Source: Acanthochromis polyacanthus (lineage: Eukaryota > Chordata > Actinopteri > Pomacentridae). Taken from it: a stretch of DNA of 64,000 nucleotides. This document shows, piece by piece, positions 49,195 through 60,960 of the stretch. The notes below the pieces were generated by a model. It saw nothing but the letters and a program-made list of their open reading frames with translations, did no database searches and was not told where the DNA came from. Position numbers and translations under genes: made by a program. Location of the stretch: positions 43,223,628 through 43,287,627 of the forward strand of contig NC_067116.1 of NCBI RefSeq assembly GCF_021347895.1, read 5' to 3'. Each line of letters begins with the position of its first letter. The first letter of the stretch is position 1.

Positions 49195-50720
49195 AACTCA
49201 AAATATTTATACACATTTGAGCAGCTTCCTTTCAGCATTAAGCAATTCTGTTGGACCGGTTTAATGTACTTGTGTCGAGTCAGTATAATTTATTAGGGTT
49301 GATTCGTCTTTTTTTTCGGTTCAGTCCATCTTAATTTAATCAGGTACAAGTACATTAGTAAATGAAGTTGATTCAAACCAAGTACATTAATCTGGTCCAG
49401 GAGAACTGCTTATAGCTTAAATCAATTAATTTAACTTCATGCAAGTCATATTTCCTTTGATTTAATAATAAATCATCAAATAAAATAATAACTTTTGACT
49501 GCATTGAAAGTATTTCCACTTGCCTAAATAGTTTTCTTTCAGCATTAAGCAGCTATCTTGAACTATCTTAATCTGGTTCGAAAGAATTGCTCAATACTGA
49601 AAAAAAAAAAAAAAACGCCATTTCAGAACACTGAAAAAACTTTCCATTATTTGATATTATGAAAATGTAGATCATAGAGGTATTTTGAGTACATTTAAAT
49701 ATGTTTACAGTCAAAAGACATTACTTAGAGTAATTGAATCATTGAAGTATCGCTTATATGTGTAAACAGTTCTCTTGGAGCAGCTTAATGAACTTGGGTT
49801 GAATCAGCATAATTTCTTTTTTTTACATTTTTACCTTTGTAATATTAGTTGACCCAACCTGATGAATTCAGCTGGACCCTACCCTTGGAAATAAATATAA
49901 GTTGAATCAATGCTAATAAACTAAATAGAAGTACATTAATGTACTTAAGTTGAATTTACATAATTTATGAGTGTTGATTCAGTTTATATCTAATGGTTGG
50001 GATGGACTTCATTTAATTAATTTGGGCCAAAATTATCCAGAATTAAAAAATCACATGAATAAATGAGGTTGATTCAACCAAAGTGCATTGCTTTTCATGA
50101 TTTAATTAATCTAAAGAATATTTTGTGACTCTATGCGTATTTAATTGCTTGAAAAAAAAACTCTTTGACTGAACTAAATTAGATTCTGGAAAGTATTTTA
50201 AAATGCCTAAATAGTTTTCTTTCAGCATTAAGCAATTGTCTTGACTAGCTAATTTATTTATATTTATTTAATTAAGGTTAATTTCAGTTAAGTCCAATTC
50301 AGTGTCATCAGGTTGGGACAACTAATATTACAGAAATAAAAAATAGATTAGTAAATTAAGTTGATTTAACTCAAGTATATTACGTTGCTCCAGCAGAACT
50401 GTTTAATGCTGAAAGAAAACCATTTAATCACATTCCAGAAATGCTGTCCGTGACTTAATTAAATTAACCCAAACAACAACCTCTGACTGCAAACATATTG
50501 AAATATATATATAAAAAAATAATAATAAAATAACTCTGACTGAACCTAATTAAATCATGGAAAGTACTTCCACATGCTTAAACATTTTTCTTTCAGCATT
50601 AAGCAGTTCTGTTAGGTCCAGTTTTATGTACTTGTGTCAATATAATTCATTAGGGTTAATGCAATTTAATTTCAGTTAGACTGTATAGATTTTTTTGCAA
50701 CATGAATCATTCTAACAAAT
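49195..50720. repeat. Cluster of foldback-type repeats
   Basis: A phrase close to 'ctttcagcattaagcagttc' occurs in forward orientation at about 49228, 49537, 50219 and 50590, and inverted at about 50393-50416, with worn inverted versions at about 49401 and 49584. It is linked to 'ttaatgtacttgtgt' and 'gttgattcaac' type blocks, again in both orientations. Stem-loops of about 200 bases (49225-49425, 50215-50420) result. No coding sequence. Likely a repeatedly self-inserted or duplicated foldback element. Confidence 0.75.
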
Positions 50721-50836
50721 GTTAAGTCGTGGAATATCATGCCAGTACAACATTATTTCACCATGTTTATTTTGGAAGCATGAAATTATGTTGTGCTAAG
50801 TAACTGATAAATTTTAGTAAATGTAATGGGTAGCAG

Positions 50837-51420
50837 TAGCCTAGCCGCGCTAGACAACCCACGGCAACGAATTTAATTCTCTGCCAGGGTGGGTCTAGTT
50901 ACCCTCCATGAGGCTCGAGGCTGGATTCTCCTAAAACTGGCCGGACCAATCACCATGAAGTGTAGAGTCAGAAGGCGGGCGTAACGAAGTGACGACAGAG
51001 GCGCGACGATTCTGACAGAAACAACCGGCGCACAATAAACAGTTATCTTTCAACTCGGCTTTGGCCACAGCCCTTAAAGATTTGAAGCTAAAATTCAACT
51101 TGAAAGATAAACAAAGGACGGCACTTAAGTGTTTCAATGAGAAGAAAGACGTATTTGGACTTATGCCGACGGGATATGGCAAATCCTTAATATACCAGTT
51201 GGCTCCGCAGCTCCACTGGTTGGGAAGCTAATGGGACTTAGCCACAATCCGCCGGTGCTCTCGGAACCACGTCAGCCTATTCGTTGCGTTGATTGGTTGT
51301 ATACCTACCCAATTGCTGCAGAGGGATTTGAAAGACAACCTTTTAGCCAGCCTCCCTCCCTGTCAAGCTTCCCTAGACCCTTGTGCCGTCAGAAACATGG
51401 GATCTAGCATGGCTAGGCTA
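50837..51420 (+). mobile_element. RecQ-bearing nonautonomous element, copy 2
   Basis: Flanked by an exact 9-bp direct repeat, GGGTAGCAG, at 50828-50836 and 51421-51429. Terminal inverted repeats of 18 bp with two mismatches: TAGCCTAGCCGCGCTAGA against TAGCCTAGCCATGCTAGA. Inside are a G+C-rich leader with features shared with copy 1 ('ggaccaatcac', 'gaagtgacgacagaggcgc'), then the RecQ-like frame at 51016-51231, then about 190 bases of 3' end. It looks like an autonomous helicase-carrying element with its middle deleted. No transposase is present to place it in a superfamily. Confidence 0.8.
51016..51231 (+). pseudogene. RecQ-like helicase N-terminal fragment
   Basis: An open frame of about 71 codons without internal stop. 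It includes LKDKQRTALKCF, which matches the Q-motif region of RecQ helicases, and GLMPTGYGKSLIYQLAP, helicase motif I (Walker A; PTGYGKS at 51166-51186). It stops at TAA 51229-51231, just past motif I, where the internal deletion joins the 3' end of the element. Motifs II-VI, RQC and HRDC regions are absent. It aligns block by block with the piece at 24609-24948 but is unbroken. No clear start codon is seen in this copy. Confidence 0.75.
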
Positions 51421-51429
51421 GGGTAGCAG

Positions 51430-53205
51430 GATAATGACCCCAAATCCTAATAAAGACCAAGTAGCCCTAACTCTCATGGACATATTTGACCAAACTTTCA
51501 TCTTATAAGCAAGTACTTGTGTCATTAAAGTAAATCAGGGACATTTTTCAGAGACTCAAATTGTTCACCTGTTATTATTAGTAGTAAAAATATTGTGCTA
51601 AATTCAAAACAAATCCAAAATAAATTATCTTCTGTCTCAGACTTGTAGACTCCACTGTGCCTTCTCCTATAGCTTTCGAGCACGATTCATTTGTGACGAG
51701 GATGTATTTGTCCACTGCAGTGTGTGTAACATTACACAGCAGAGCTGTACATGCTAATCTAGTCTCCCTGTTGATTTGATTACATGACCATTAATTCGAG
51801 CCGGCAGCATTGAAATCAAATCAGTTACACGATTCGGCCTTGCTTTAGATGAAGGATGAAATGTTCAAGACGACGGCAGAGCGGTCAGTTGTTGTTGTTA
51901 CTGACTAAAGACAGCAATAGGGAATCTGAACGAGTCGTGTCGTACATTTGTGACATTCAGAAAGAAGCTCAAATGGAAACTACATAAGAAAAAGCTTTAA
52001 AAAAAAATCTATAACATCTCGAAAAACAGTTCAAGCTTGCAGATAATTTTTAGCTATAACTCCAGAGAATCTCTGGTGTATGTTAAACTTTAAGTAGAAA
52101 CAGAAAAGGCATGTTGTAGCAGTGAGTTGTGAACACTAAATGGAAGCTGTAATCATTGCAGTGATGTGGTTTGTCATTCACTATACAGGAAATGAGAATA
52201 GATCTTAAAGCCTCTAGCCTAAATCACACTTATTATGATCCACAAACACACCACCAACAAACACCACCAACCTACCAGCAAAGGTAGATTATATCTTCTA
52301 TATATTTAAGTGCATCAATCACTGGCTACCGCAAAGACAACTCATAATACAAAACATTCTGTAAAGATTTAGAAGCAATTTCAGCTATTTATCGAGAGCA
52401 ACAAATCAATCAGAGTTTTATGTTTGTTCCTTTCTCAAGAACATGGTATATTTGTATAGTCACGCTGCAGCCGCTCCTCTTATCTAATCTCTAATCTCAC
52501 TCGGTGTTTGTTTTCTCCCCGTAAATGTGCACATAGGAATATATAATGTGTCAGATAGATAGATGGGAGGTTGGGATAAATAGGTTTTATCGCGTTCTCG
52601 TATATTTCTGTCACCTGTCAGTTAGTGATAACCATCACTTTTGCAAAGTGATCAAGGATTTAGAACCACATTGCATGCAAAAGGACCAGAAAATAATGTA
52701 AACTTTTATCTTCGCTGGTTTTAGACAGAAGAAGTGGACCAAAGATAAAATACTGATTGTGAGAGAAAGAGTCTGTTGTTTTTGTTGAACAGGCTCTGAC
52801 CTTGTAAACCTGCTAAATTGATTTGTAAAGTTTTTACAGCATTTTTTTGTATTATTAAATTTTTATTTCACATGTTTAAGAATGCAAGCTGCTTTTATTA
52901 TCCTCACAGTCCTCGTACGTCTTTTTTTAGAATACCGTACCAGCTGTCTAGGCCAGATATCACTGACCTGTTCTGTAATTTCTAAAAGACTTGGCCTGGA
53001 TAAGTGAAGGCAAACACGCTTTAAAGGGATGGCCCAGTAGTGTAAGCCGAAAGCCTGACACTAAATGCATCATAAAAACCTGGGAGGGGGAGGAAAAGTA
53101 AGTTTTTAAAACATGCATTTTTCAAAACCGAATTCTCTTCTCAAAACTCTTCTCACGGTGAGTCGGTGTGGACTTTATTGTTCAGTCCACAATACATTCT
53201 ACAAT
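51430..53205. other. Non-coding intronic sequence
   Basis: No gene or clear mobile element; includes a 'gatagatagatggg' patch at about 52555. Confidence 0.5.
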
Positions 53206-53300
53206 TCTACAGTTTCATTTAGCAGACGCTTTGGTCCAAAGCGACGTACAAGCAAGAATTCAGACATAAGGAAACATTCACGTCTTTCAAGATACAAAAT
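53206..53300. mobile_element. Short dispersed fish repeat
   Basis: 'tctacagtttcatttagcag' followed by 'acgctttggtccaaagcgac' is a phrase found all over fish genomes. A second copy is at 60555-60660. Confidence 0.5.
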
Positions 53301-53572
53301 TGCTTTCTATGCAATCTCAACCACAAGCTAAACTCTGTTTATTTAGTATTCTGTACTGTATACTATAATAAAGACAATATAACACATTAAAACCTGAAGG
53401 TAAGACAGAATTCCCGTAAATTAGACAGTGACATTCTACAATATGGATGACTGCAGAAAGTTATTGCTGTCCACTGCAATATTGATGTGCAATGAATCTC
53501 CTCTGAAAAGAGAGACCTACCTTCTGAGAGACTTTGCACATTTAACTTCATTTTGCTGAGAAACTTTACACA

Positions 53573-53695
53573 TGGATGGATGGATGGACGGACGGACGGA
53601 CGGACGGATAGGTGGATGGATGGATGGATGGATGGATGGATAGGTGGATGGATGGATAGGTGGATGGATGGACGGATGGACGGACGGACAGACAG
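53573..53695. repeat. (GGAT)n/(GGAC)n tetranucleotide array
   Basis: About 30 units mixing GGAT, GGAC and GGTGGATAG variants in blocks, a compound microsatellite. Confidence 0.95.
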
Positions 53696-54227
53696 TTAAT
53701 GTAAAGAAAACACAACGCACCACAACATTGCAGGCGTTCTCATCAGATGGTGCACATTAGAATAGCAACTCGTCAGCAGCCTCCCAAAACAATAAAACAG
53801 CAGTCGACAGACAGCTTAGCCCATCAGCACACTGTTAAATTACAGCCATCAGCACCCCCCCTCCCCCCTCTGGATCTAAACTCTCATCTCTAGCACCAGG
53901 AGAACAATCTGCAGAGTAATTAGCTTCCACCAACAGACAGTTACAGAGAGAAGGAGGACGTTTGGCTTGATTAAATTATTAAACCACACAAACAAAAAAA
54001 CAAAAGCAGCATCAAAGAGGCACTGCGGCTCTCCTTCAAAGCTCCTCGCTGTTCCCTAAATACAGAATACAGAGAATGTGTTCTCCCAAGCCACTAGTTG
54101 GCATAATTAGCTAAATGTGTGCGTTTGTGCGCGAGTGTGTGTGTTTGTGTGTTTGCTGTGATTGGACCCATTCCTCCGACTGCTATCTAAAATAACCAAG
54201 TGGTTAACGACAACATGATGCCAGGGA
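53696..54227. other. Non-coding intronic sequence
   Basis: Nothing recognised apart from an interrupted TG patch at 54118-54155. Confidence 0.5.
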
Positions 54228-54303
54228 CCCCCCCACCCACCACCACCACCACCACCACCCCAACATACACACACACACACCACACACATCTCTGCACACA
54301 CAC
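54228..54303. repeat. Compound (CCA)n-(CA)n microsatellite
   Basis: A C run, then about eight CCA units (54237-54260), then CA dinucleotides to 54303. Confidence 0.95.
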
Positions 54304-54379
54304 ATTAAACAATACTCTAATTACAACATTTATAACTCCCCCTTGCCTCCTGCGTCTCCCCAACCCCCAACCCACAAAT

Positions 54380-54610
54380 CTGTGAATCTGGAATTGAATT
54401 TAGCCCAAGTTGAGGGCTGCGCTGGCATGAAAAGACTATTTGATTAGAACGGCAGTTGTTTCATTTGTGGTGCAGCAGATTGCAGAGCCTCTCTATCCGG
54501 TGTGCAATCTGTATTCATTACTCGGTGTAAAAGGATGATCCATGTCCTGACACCAGGCTCATCATTTCATGCAGATGCACAGCAACTCCACAAGGCCCTC
54601 ACCAAGTCAC
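54380..54610. promoter_or_regulatory. Candidate conserved non-coding block
   Basis: Unique, repeat-free and balanced in base composition, with 'gactatttgattagaacggc' and 'gtgcaatctgtattcattac'. 'gactatttgattag' recurs at 58741. Enhancer-like texture; conservation is untested. Confidence 0.25.
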
Positions 54611-57540
54611 CATAGCATGCCTCCTGCTGAAACCTCAACAACGCTGCTCTCCTTTCTGAACTGGTTTTGCTAGCTTATGCTGCTTCTTTCTCCGATTACT
54701 TATTTTGACCGGAAATGAGTGAAACTTTGATAAATGCACGATTAGCTGGCAAGTTTCGTGTTACTTTTTAAAAAATGTATGGTAAATTGCAACACACTGT
54801 GGACATAAATCAGAAATATTAAACACATATTTGGAATACAGTTAGCTTTGTTAATATTCCAATACTACAGGTAAAAGGAATACTCCATATATTAGCACTG
54901 CCAGTCTTTCTAAAGCGCCACTGATCTCTGAAAAGAGCAGCTTACAGCACCTCACTCCTCTTATTTCTCTCTTCATTCTTTTCTCCATTGCTCTCCCCCC
55001 CATTTCTTTTGATTCCACGCTGTGCCTTGCAACCCTGTTTTCTCCATTCAAGGACTGCAAAGGCCTGCTGGCACCCCGCCACCGCCAGATCTCTAAGTCA
55101 ACCCTATCAAAAGACACGCGGCATTTCGAGCTGCAAGTATCTGGGCCGTTTATTTTCGTGTGTGCGCACTGGGTCTCGCGCAGGATTTTGCAGATTTTTA
55201 TTTATGAATGAGCGTTCCTCGTGTGCACTGTACTGTTGGAGGTTAATTTATTCGAATGCCTTCAAGGGTATGTACATTAATGCATTCATCTAATTTAGGC
55301 AGGCTTTGTGATGAGAACGAGAGGCAGAAGGAGACATCTATATTTTAACTCAGGCACATGGTGTAAAGAACAGTTTAATACCTGCAAATTGGTACTCTCC
55401 TAAAGCGTGGTGGGATATTTCATTGTGTTGAGTCACAGAGGACAGGTTTAACTCGACAAAGTTAACAATTCATTCTTCAATCTGTGCTACATTCCATTTT
55501 TCTGGGCAATGCCTTCTAATCCCGGCCTGTTTCTGTGTGCAGAGGGGCGCTATGTACCTGCAGCCGTTAAAATACAGACACTTTTTTCCCTCAGCACTTG
55601 ACTGCTCTTTGCACTCTATGCCTTGATTCGCAAAATTGAGTCCACTTTGGAAGCGTCTCCCTCTGCCATACTGCTGGGCTCCGAATGAATGGCCCATTGA
55701 TGGCTGCCCTGATGGCTGCACACACCAGTCCGTCTGCAGATGTTCCTACGGCCGCCAAACATGCCGCAAGCAAAAACTGCCTCACGACGCACCACACATA
55801 AACAAAATCTAAGCTGGTTAGTGTTTCTACATATCTAAAACGCTAATATATTTATTGGCATTATTTTTATTTTTTCATTCAATGCAGTGGCAGAATATAA
55901 GGACTAAGTAGGAGGTACAAATAAAATACAAAGCATATCTCCAGTAATACAATGATTTTAACCCATTTTTAAGCCTTTAGAAACCGTGCGCTCTGCCTAA
56001 GTCTCCGCTGTTTGAATAAGGAGAATCTGAATGCCTAATAAAAAGTATGTCTGCTTTATTTCAAAACATGCCCTTAAGCTTTGTACCTCCTTTTTAAAAG
56101 TGAATCACGCTAAAAATAAGGCAATGAATTTTGATAAGGAACCTTGCGTCAGCAGAGATAACCCAGGGAAAACTCATTTTGCTATCAGGGAGACAATTTG
56201 AAAATTCATTCTGCACTGTTGTCATATCCTTTTGTCCATGTCATTATGAAGTGATCTGGGGAGCATCAGCTTTCACAATAAGGAAGCATGCCTTTACAGA
56301 ACAAGGTCACTCACGATACCCTACACTCCCTGACACAACTGTCTGATGTCTTGTACGTCTTTCACAAGCACAAGGCTTTTCCACAACTTACTTCCAGGGT
56401 CTGAAGCTGGGATCCTAAACTTTTTGGGCCTTCGCTGCGTGTTTGAAGTGAAATAATCCCTTTGGCAGAGTCACACAGAAGCCAACGTCTCCTCTTTGGA
56501 GACTGCGAAGAGGGGAAGCTTAAAAAATGAACTTTCAAAGAAGACGAAGACCACAAGCACAGGATACATGCCTATCTACCTTGTGCCATATGCTGCAGAG
56601 GCAGAGAGGAAAGAAAAGGCAATGCAGAGGGCTGAAAATGAAAAAAGGGCAAGACGACGAGTGGACCTGTTGACAAGCATGTGTGTGTGTCCACAGGAGT
56701 CGAATCCTGTGGTGTGCATCCAGAAAAGCCTCCCAGAAGCAGACCCAATGTGGTCCTGCCACCAAGCAGCTGTCTGCAGTGCATGCTCACGGCCACGCTA
56801 CGCCAGCAATGATTAGCCCATGTTCATCCAACGGTGCTCACTGGAGACCTGTCTGTCCTCCCGTTCTTCTTGTCAGCACTGAAGGACATCACAACTCAGA
56901 CATGACGGTGAAGAGATGCAAGGAGCACAGTGGGAGGGAGGGAGGGAGGGAGGAGGTAGAACAGACAGGGGGTTGGAGGGTCCCTAAACACTTGTGCAAA
57001 GCCAAGAAGACAGGGAGGAGCAGGGGTGAAGTTCACTGTGTTGATCTGCACAGTAACAGCACAGACAGGCCTTCCAAACCAGAACATTGTCCAGAGTTGA
57101 TGGTGCAGCAAGCACAGATAAGAACCTCTATTATACAGGCTGGCATTGATGCTACACACCACAACCAGCGGCTGACTTCCCAGAAGTGAAGCCAACATGC
57201 TCTATTTAGAATGGGAGGGAAACGTATTGCTTACATGAACAAGTCATTTCTCGTAAATACCCCGGCTCTCCTGCTCCTTCTATATTGCCTCCCTTTCTGC
57301 GTCTGTCTCTTCTCTATGGGAAAAGAAAAAAAAAAAAAACAATCAATGTGCATCACATCCATTACCTTGCTCTTGCAGTGCTATCTCCCTATCTCAGGGT
57401 GTTTCTGTCATTCTCTTTTACTTTTTATTTTCTCAAAACTCATAAGAAAGTCAAGCATTTTTTTTAAAAATTGACGCATCGTAGCGGACGTTTGAAGACC
57501 TCAAAACACAGTTAGGCTTTAAGACTTGTGGTGTCTGACT
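54611..57540. other. Non-coding intronic sequence
   Basis: No gene. The 168-codon open frame at 56683-57189 includes a GGGA-repeat translation and no known domain. A (GGGA)n patch lies at 56932-56955. Confidence 0.5.
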
Positions 57541-57945
57541 TGTGAGACAATCAGCCACAACATTAAAACCACCTGCATGATGTTGTGTAGGTTCCCCTGG
57601 TCCTGCCAAACCAGCTCTGACCTGTCAGGCCATGGTCAGGGGGTTTCCTGTGGTGGACGCTAGCAACAGGTTTGGATCCGATGTTTTGCTTGGTGCGACC
57701 TCCATGGATCGGACTTGTTTCGACACATTTTGCACGTGTTCGATCGGCGAAGCGTGGAGACCAGGTCGACGCCTTGGCTGCTGAATTTTGTCTGCAACAC
57801 TGCTTAGGTGGCTGCTACGTGCGAAAGTCACATCCACGTGAATGCCAGGTCCCAAGTTTTCCCGGCAGAACATTGCGCTTTAACGAGATGATCAATGTTA
57901 TTCACTTCACCTGTCAGCTTTAATGCTGTGGCCGATCGGTGTATA
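57541..57945 (-). mobile_element. Tc1-like transposon, internally deleted (copy 3)
   Basis: Both ends are visible: 'atcagccacaacattaaaac' from 57550 and 'ttaatgctgtggccgatcgg' ending 'tgta' at 57945, inverted to each other. About 400 bases in all, so most of the gene is gone; this makes it MITE-like. The family is that of 740-1150 and 47717-48244. Confidence 0.8.
57625..57873 (-). pseudogene. Tc1-like transposase fragment
   Basis: On the minus strand MFCRENLGPGIHVDVTFAR (the block just after the W-G-x-F region) is followed at once by SPIEH and KQVRSMEVAP, the C-terminal part with the third catalytic Glu. The section between, which holds the DNAP motif with the second catalytic Asp, has been deleted, and the N-terminal half is missing too. 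The fused frame stays open for 82 codons but cannot be an enzyme. Confidence 0.8.
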
Positions 57946-58700
57946 TTATTGCACTCATTTGTAGCTCTGCACTGTAAAACACTCATTTGTTTTCTAAAGA
58001 CTTTGACTCTAAATAAATACAAATTCTTTTCTGTGTTTTTCATACTAACAGAATATATGCGATAAAGATGGGGAAAAAAAACTTAACAGATCTGCTATGA
58101 AAGTGCAGTCAAAGTATGTAACTTTACATACAAGAATCAAACATTTTATAACAGAAATGTACATTTTTTTTAAAGCAGCTTAAAGTTCTAATTTAGTAAA
58201 AAGAAATCGAGGTCAATAAAGTTGCTTTCTTGAAAATGTGGTAGCAAGGATGAGAGCAAAAAAAAAACTGTAGACTAGCGTAACATTCAAAAACTACAAA
58301 ACCCAGGTATTGTATTTTACACAAATACAATTATTAAACAGCTCTTCTCTGATCAGGAAATTGGCATTTAATAAATAATAATGTAAAAGAAACAGAAGAG
58401 TGAAGACTAATTTAAATTTTCTATATTTTTCTTAATGAAATCTGTACATTAACAGGCAAAATTTGCAGATTGATGAATTATTTCTATGAAATAACATAAT
58501 TATGCTGTTATTTCAAAGACAGTGTACTTTAAATTATTTACGTTTTACTTATGACATGTTTTTTATTAGTAAAAACATGCAATTCTACTTGCTGTGAAAT
58601 GACAAAGACAATATATACCATTGGTTAATTATGTATGTTAATCTACTGCAAACATTTTACCATTTTTTTTTCTTCTTTTTGTTTTTTCCAAAACGGTCCT
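57946..58700. repeat. AT-rich degenerate sequence
   Basis: Begins with 'gcactgtaaaacactcat' and is AT-rich with recurring 'aacagaaa' and 'atttataacag' phrases like the blocks at 11519 and 16901. Assignment to the same family is weak. Confidence 0.3.
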
Positions 58701-59885
58701 AGCCCGGTTACAGTCTGCGGAAAACAACAGCTGTAGAAAAGACTATTTGATTAGCGTCGCCAACTCAGTATCCATAATGGTTCGTTGATGGCTTTAACAT
58801 CCTATTTAATGTTTTACATCCCCCACGACAAATTGCATAACATCACTAATTTGAAAAGGTGAGCACTGTCTGAAAAACTAAAGCGATAACAGCTCTTTAG
58901 GGATTCTATGTAACACATGGCCTATTCTTCTTCTGTTCGTCCTCTTTCCTGATTATGGAGAGTAACTGCCCTACGCTGTGCTTTCCCTGGACAAGTGAGG
59001 CTTACAAATCACCCCTGCAGCAGTTGGAGGAGTTGAAGGCGCTCGGTGCAAGGTTTTACTGCCTGTCTTCTATGAATGGCTCCCTGAAGGCTCCTATGAT
59101 AATAGCTCACAGCCGTGCCCTTCACGGAACCTGACATCAAGCACACCCCTACAGCAGAATGGAAAGGCATATCAACTTACTCAATGGGGTGTCATATCAA
59201 CTCGCCCACTGGTTTCTGATCATAACTCCGGCAGAAACCTGGAATGAAATGCTGGTAGCTGGAACCTGCGTGTCAAACTGAAATTCGCTCAGTTTGGACG
59301 CAGAATGCAAAACTTTCTTTTTTACAGGTTGACGACTTCTTGCAGTTTGGTTCGAAGTAAGCGAGAAAGGATATAATTTATGGCTTCATACATCAGAGCA
59401 GCATGAACAGCCTAATTTCATCTCTGCTATTACAGTAATATCCCTCTTCTGCTTTCTCTTCCTCCACTCCAGCACCTGATGTACTCCGTCTTAACGAGTT
59501 TTCCACAGTGTTGAATGAGGTGAGGATTACTGATGAAAACAAAGTCAGCAGTTCCAATCTCTCATAACTTGTATTCTGATATATTTTGGCACGAGCCCGG
59601 CAGTCACTCCAAACATTCGTGCCAAGGAAGCTTTAGACTCACACCCCTCTCTCTACAGAACTGGGAAGCACTACAGAAATATGATAAGAAACATGTGTTG
59701 TTTAGTGCTGAAACGACTTGTTGCTTAATAAATTATTCAGTGATAATTGTGGCATTTTAAGCCATTTATCAGATCGCACGACTAAGCCTAAAGAGCCAAG
59801 CTAACAGTGTTTTGAGCTAAATGCTAACAGAAGCGTTCAAACGTGTTTTTTTCATGCTGATCTATGCACGCAATGCAAAAATGAT
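58701..59885. other. Non-coding intronic sequence
   Basis: Nothing recognised. Confidence 0.5.
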
Positions 59886-60130
59886 AAGCCTTTATTAATC
59901 CCACAGTGGGAAAAATGACAATGTACAGCAGTAAAAGGAATAGCACAAACATTTAAGAAATATCAGTAGAAAAACAAAAATATATTTCAGCACTTGTTCA
60001 GATGGAAATAACAATATTGCACATATCATTGGTAGCTATTGCACAGATTGCTTCATGAGTAGAAATACTGATAGAAAAGTATTATATGGCACAGATTTTA
60101 CCTACATTGCAAAGATTTGTCCGTAAGTAG
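59886..60130 (-). mobile_element. LINE-type 3' end fragment
   Basis: 'ctttattaatcccacagtgg' then 'acagcagtaaaagga', 'atatcagtagaaaaac' and 'ggaaataacaatattgcaca' is the reverse-strand pattern of a common fish LINE 3' end. Clade uncertain. Confidence 0.45.
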
Positions 60131-60149
60131 AAATGCAGGCTAAAATTTG

Positions 60150-60284
60150 CAATTTAAAGCCCATCATGATCTGGTTGTACTTACTTTCTGGTTGTCAGGC
60201 ATATGGGTTCTGTAAAGCGTCTTGAGACGATTTGACTGTAATTGACGCTATATAAATAAAATTGAATTGAATTGAATTGAACTT
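60150..60284 (+). mobile_element. LINE/SINE tail with (TTGAA)n
   Basis: 'gtaaagcgtcttgagacgat', 'gacgctatataaataaaatt' and then TTGAA x4 form the classical 3' tail shared by fish L2-type LINEs and their SINEs. The 5' part is missing. Confidence 0.7.
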
Positions 60285-60554
60285 TGCAAGGAATTTGATC
60301 AAATGTGGGGAACATAAATAACTGAACAAGGGGTGCAAATTGTACTAAATATTCTTAACCAAGAATCAGCCACGTTAACAAATTAATAATCGACTAATCA
60401 TTAAAAAGAATCAAATACAGTTTAGTTTTTCCACATGCTGATATCAGCTCGCTCAAAGTGGAAATTTCAGAAACAAAGAAAGTAAACACTGGGTATTTTA
60501 GGCTGCAAATTATGTGACAATTAATAATTACTTCACTTGTATAGTTGTAAAACA

Positions 60555-60765
60555 ATTCTACAATTTCATTTAGCAGATGTGTTTAACCAGTGCGGCATAC
60601 ATCTGAGAGCAGATACAACACAAACAAGGATCTAGTCAGGAGAAAACAACCTGGATAAGAGCCTAAAAACAAGTTCAAGAGGACAGGTCTCTCTTGAGAA
60701 TGAGACCCCGGGTCTCAAGGAGACACCTGTATAAATAAAGGTTAAATAAAAAAATGAAAAAGTGT
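60555..60765. mobile_element. Dispersed repeat plus second tail
   Basis: 60555-60660 repeats the 'tctaca.tttcatttagcag' phrase of 53206. 60690-60765 reads 'gagaccccgggtctcaagga...gtataaataaaggttaaa', another familiar LINE-type tail ending in an A-rich run. Confidence 0.5.
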
Positions 60766-60851
60766 GATAATAGGATCTTGGTGCCTAAAGGCAGTGCAGA
60801 TATAGTAGTATTTTCTTTTCCCAGTGCAAAATGCAAAGGTGTTCAATAAGG

Positions 60852-60955
60852 CTGGACCCGAATATCCCGAATATCCGAATATCCGAATATCCGTTCGCTA
60901 CGGCGGTATCCGGATATTAATTTTGGCATCCGAATATTCCGCCCCACCACTACAG
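60852..60955. repeat. CCGAATAT short-period repeat
   Basis: Four tandem 'ccgaatat' words at 60858-60892 followed by inverted-looking 'tccggatattaattttggca' and 'tccgaatattccgcc'. Probably the terminal region of a DNA transposon. Confidence 0.5.
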
Positions 60956-60960
60956 TGTAA

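Noticed and set aside
56683..57189. 168-codon plus-strand open frame
   Set aside because: Includes translated GGGA repeats and no recognisable motif.
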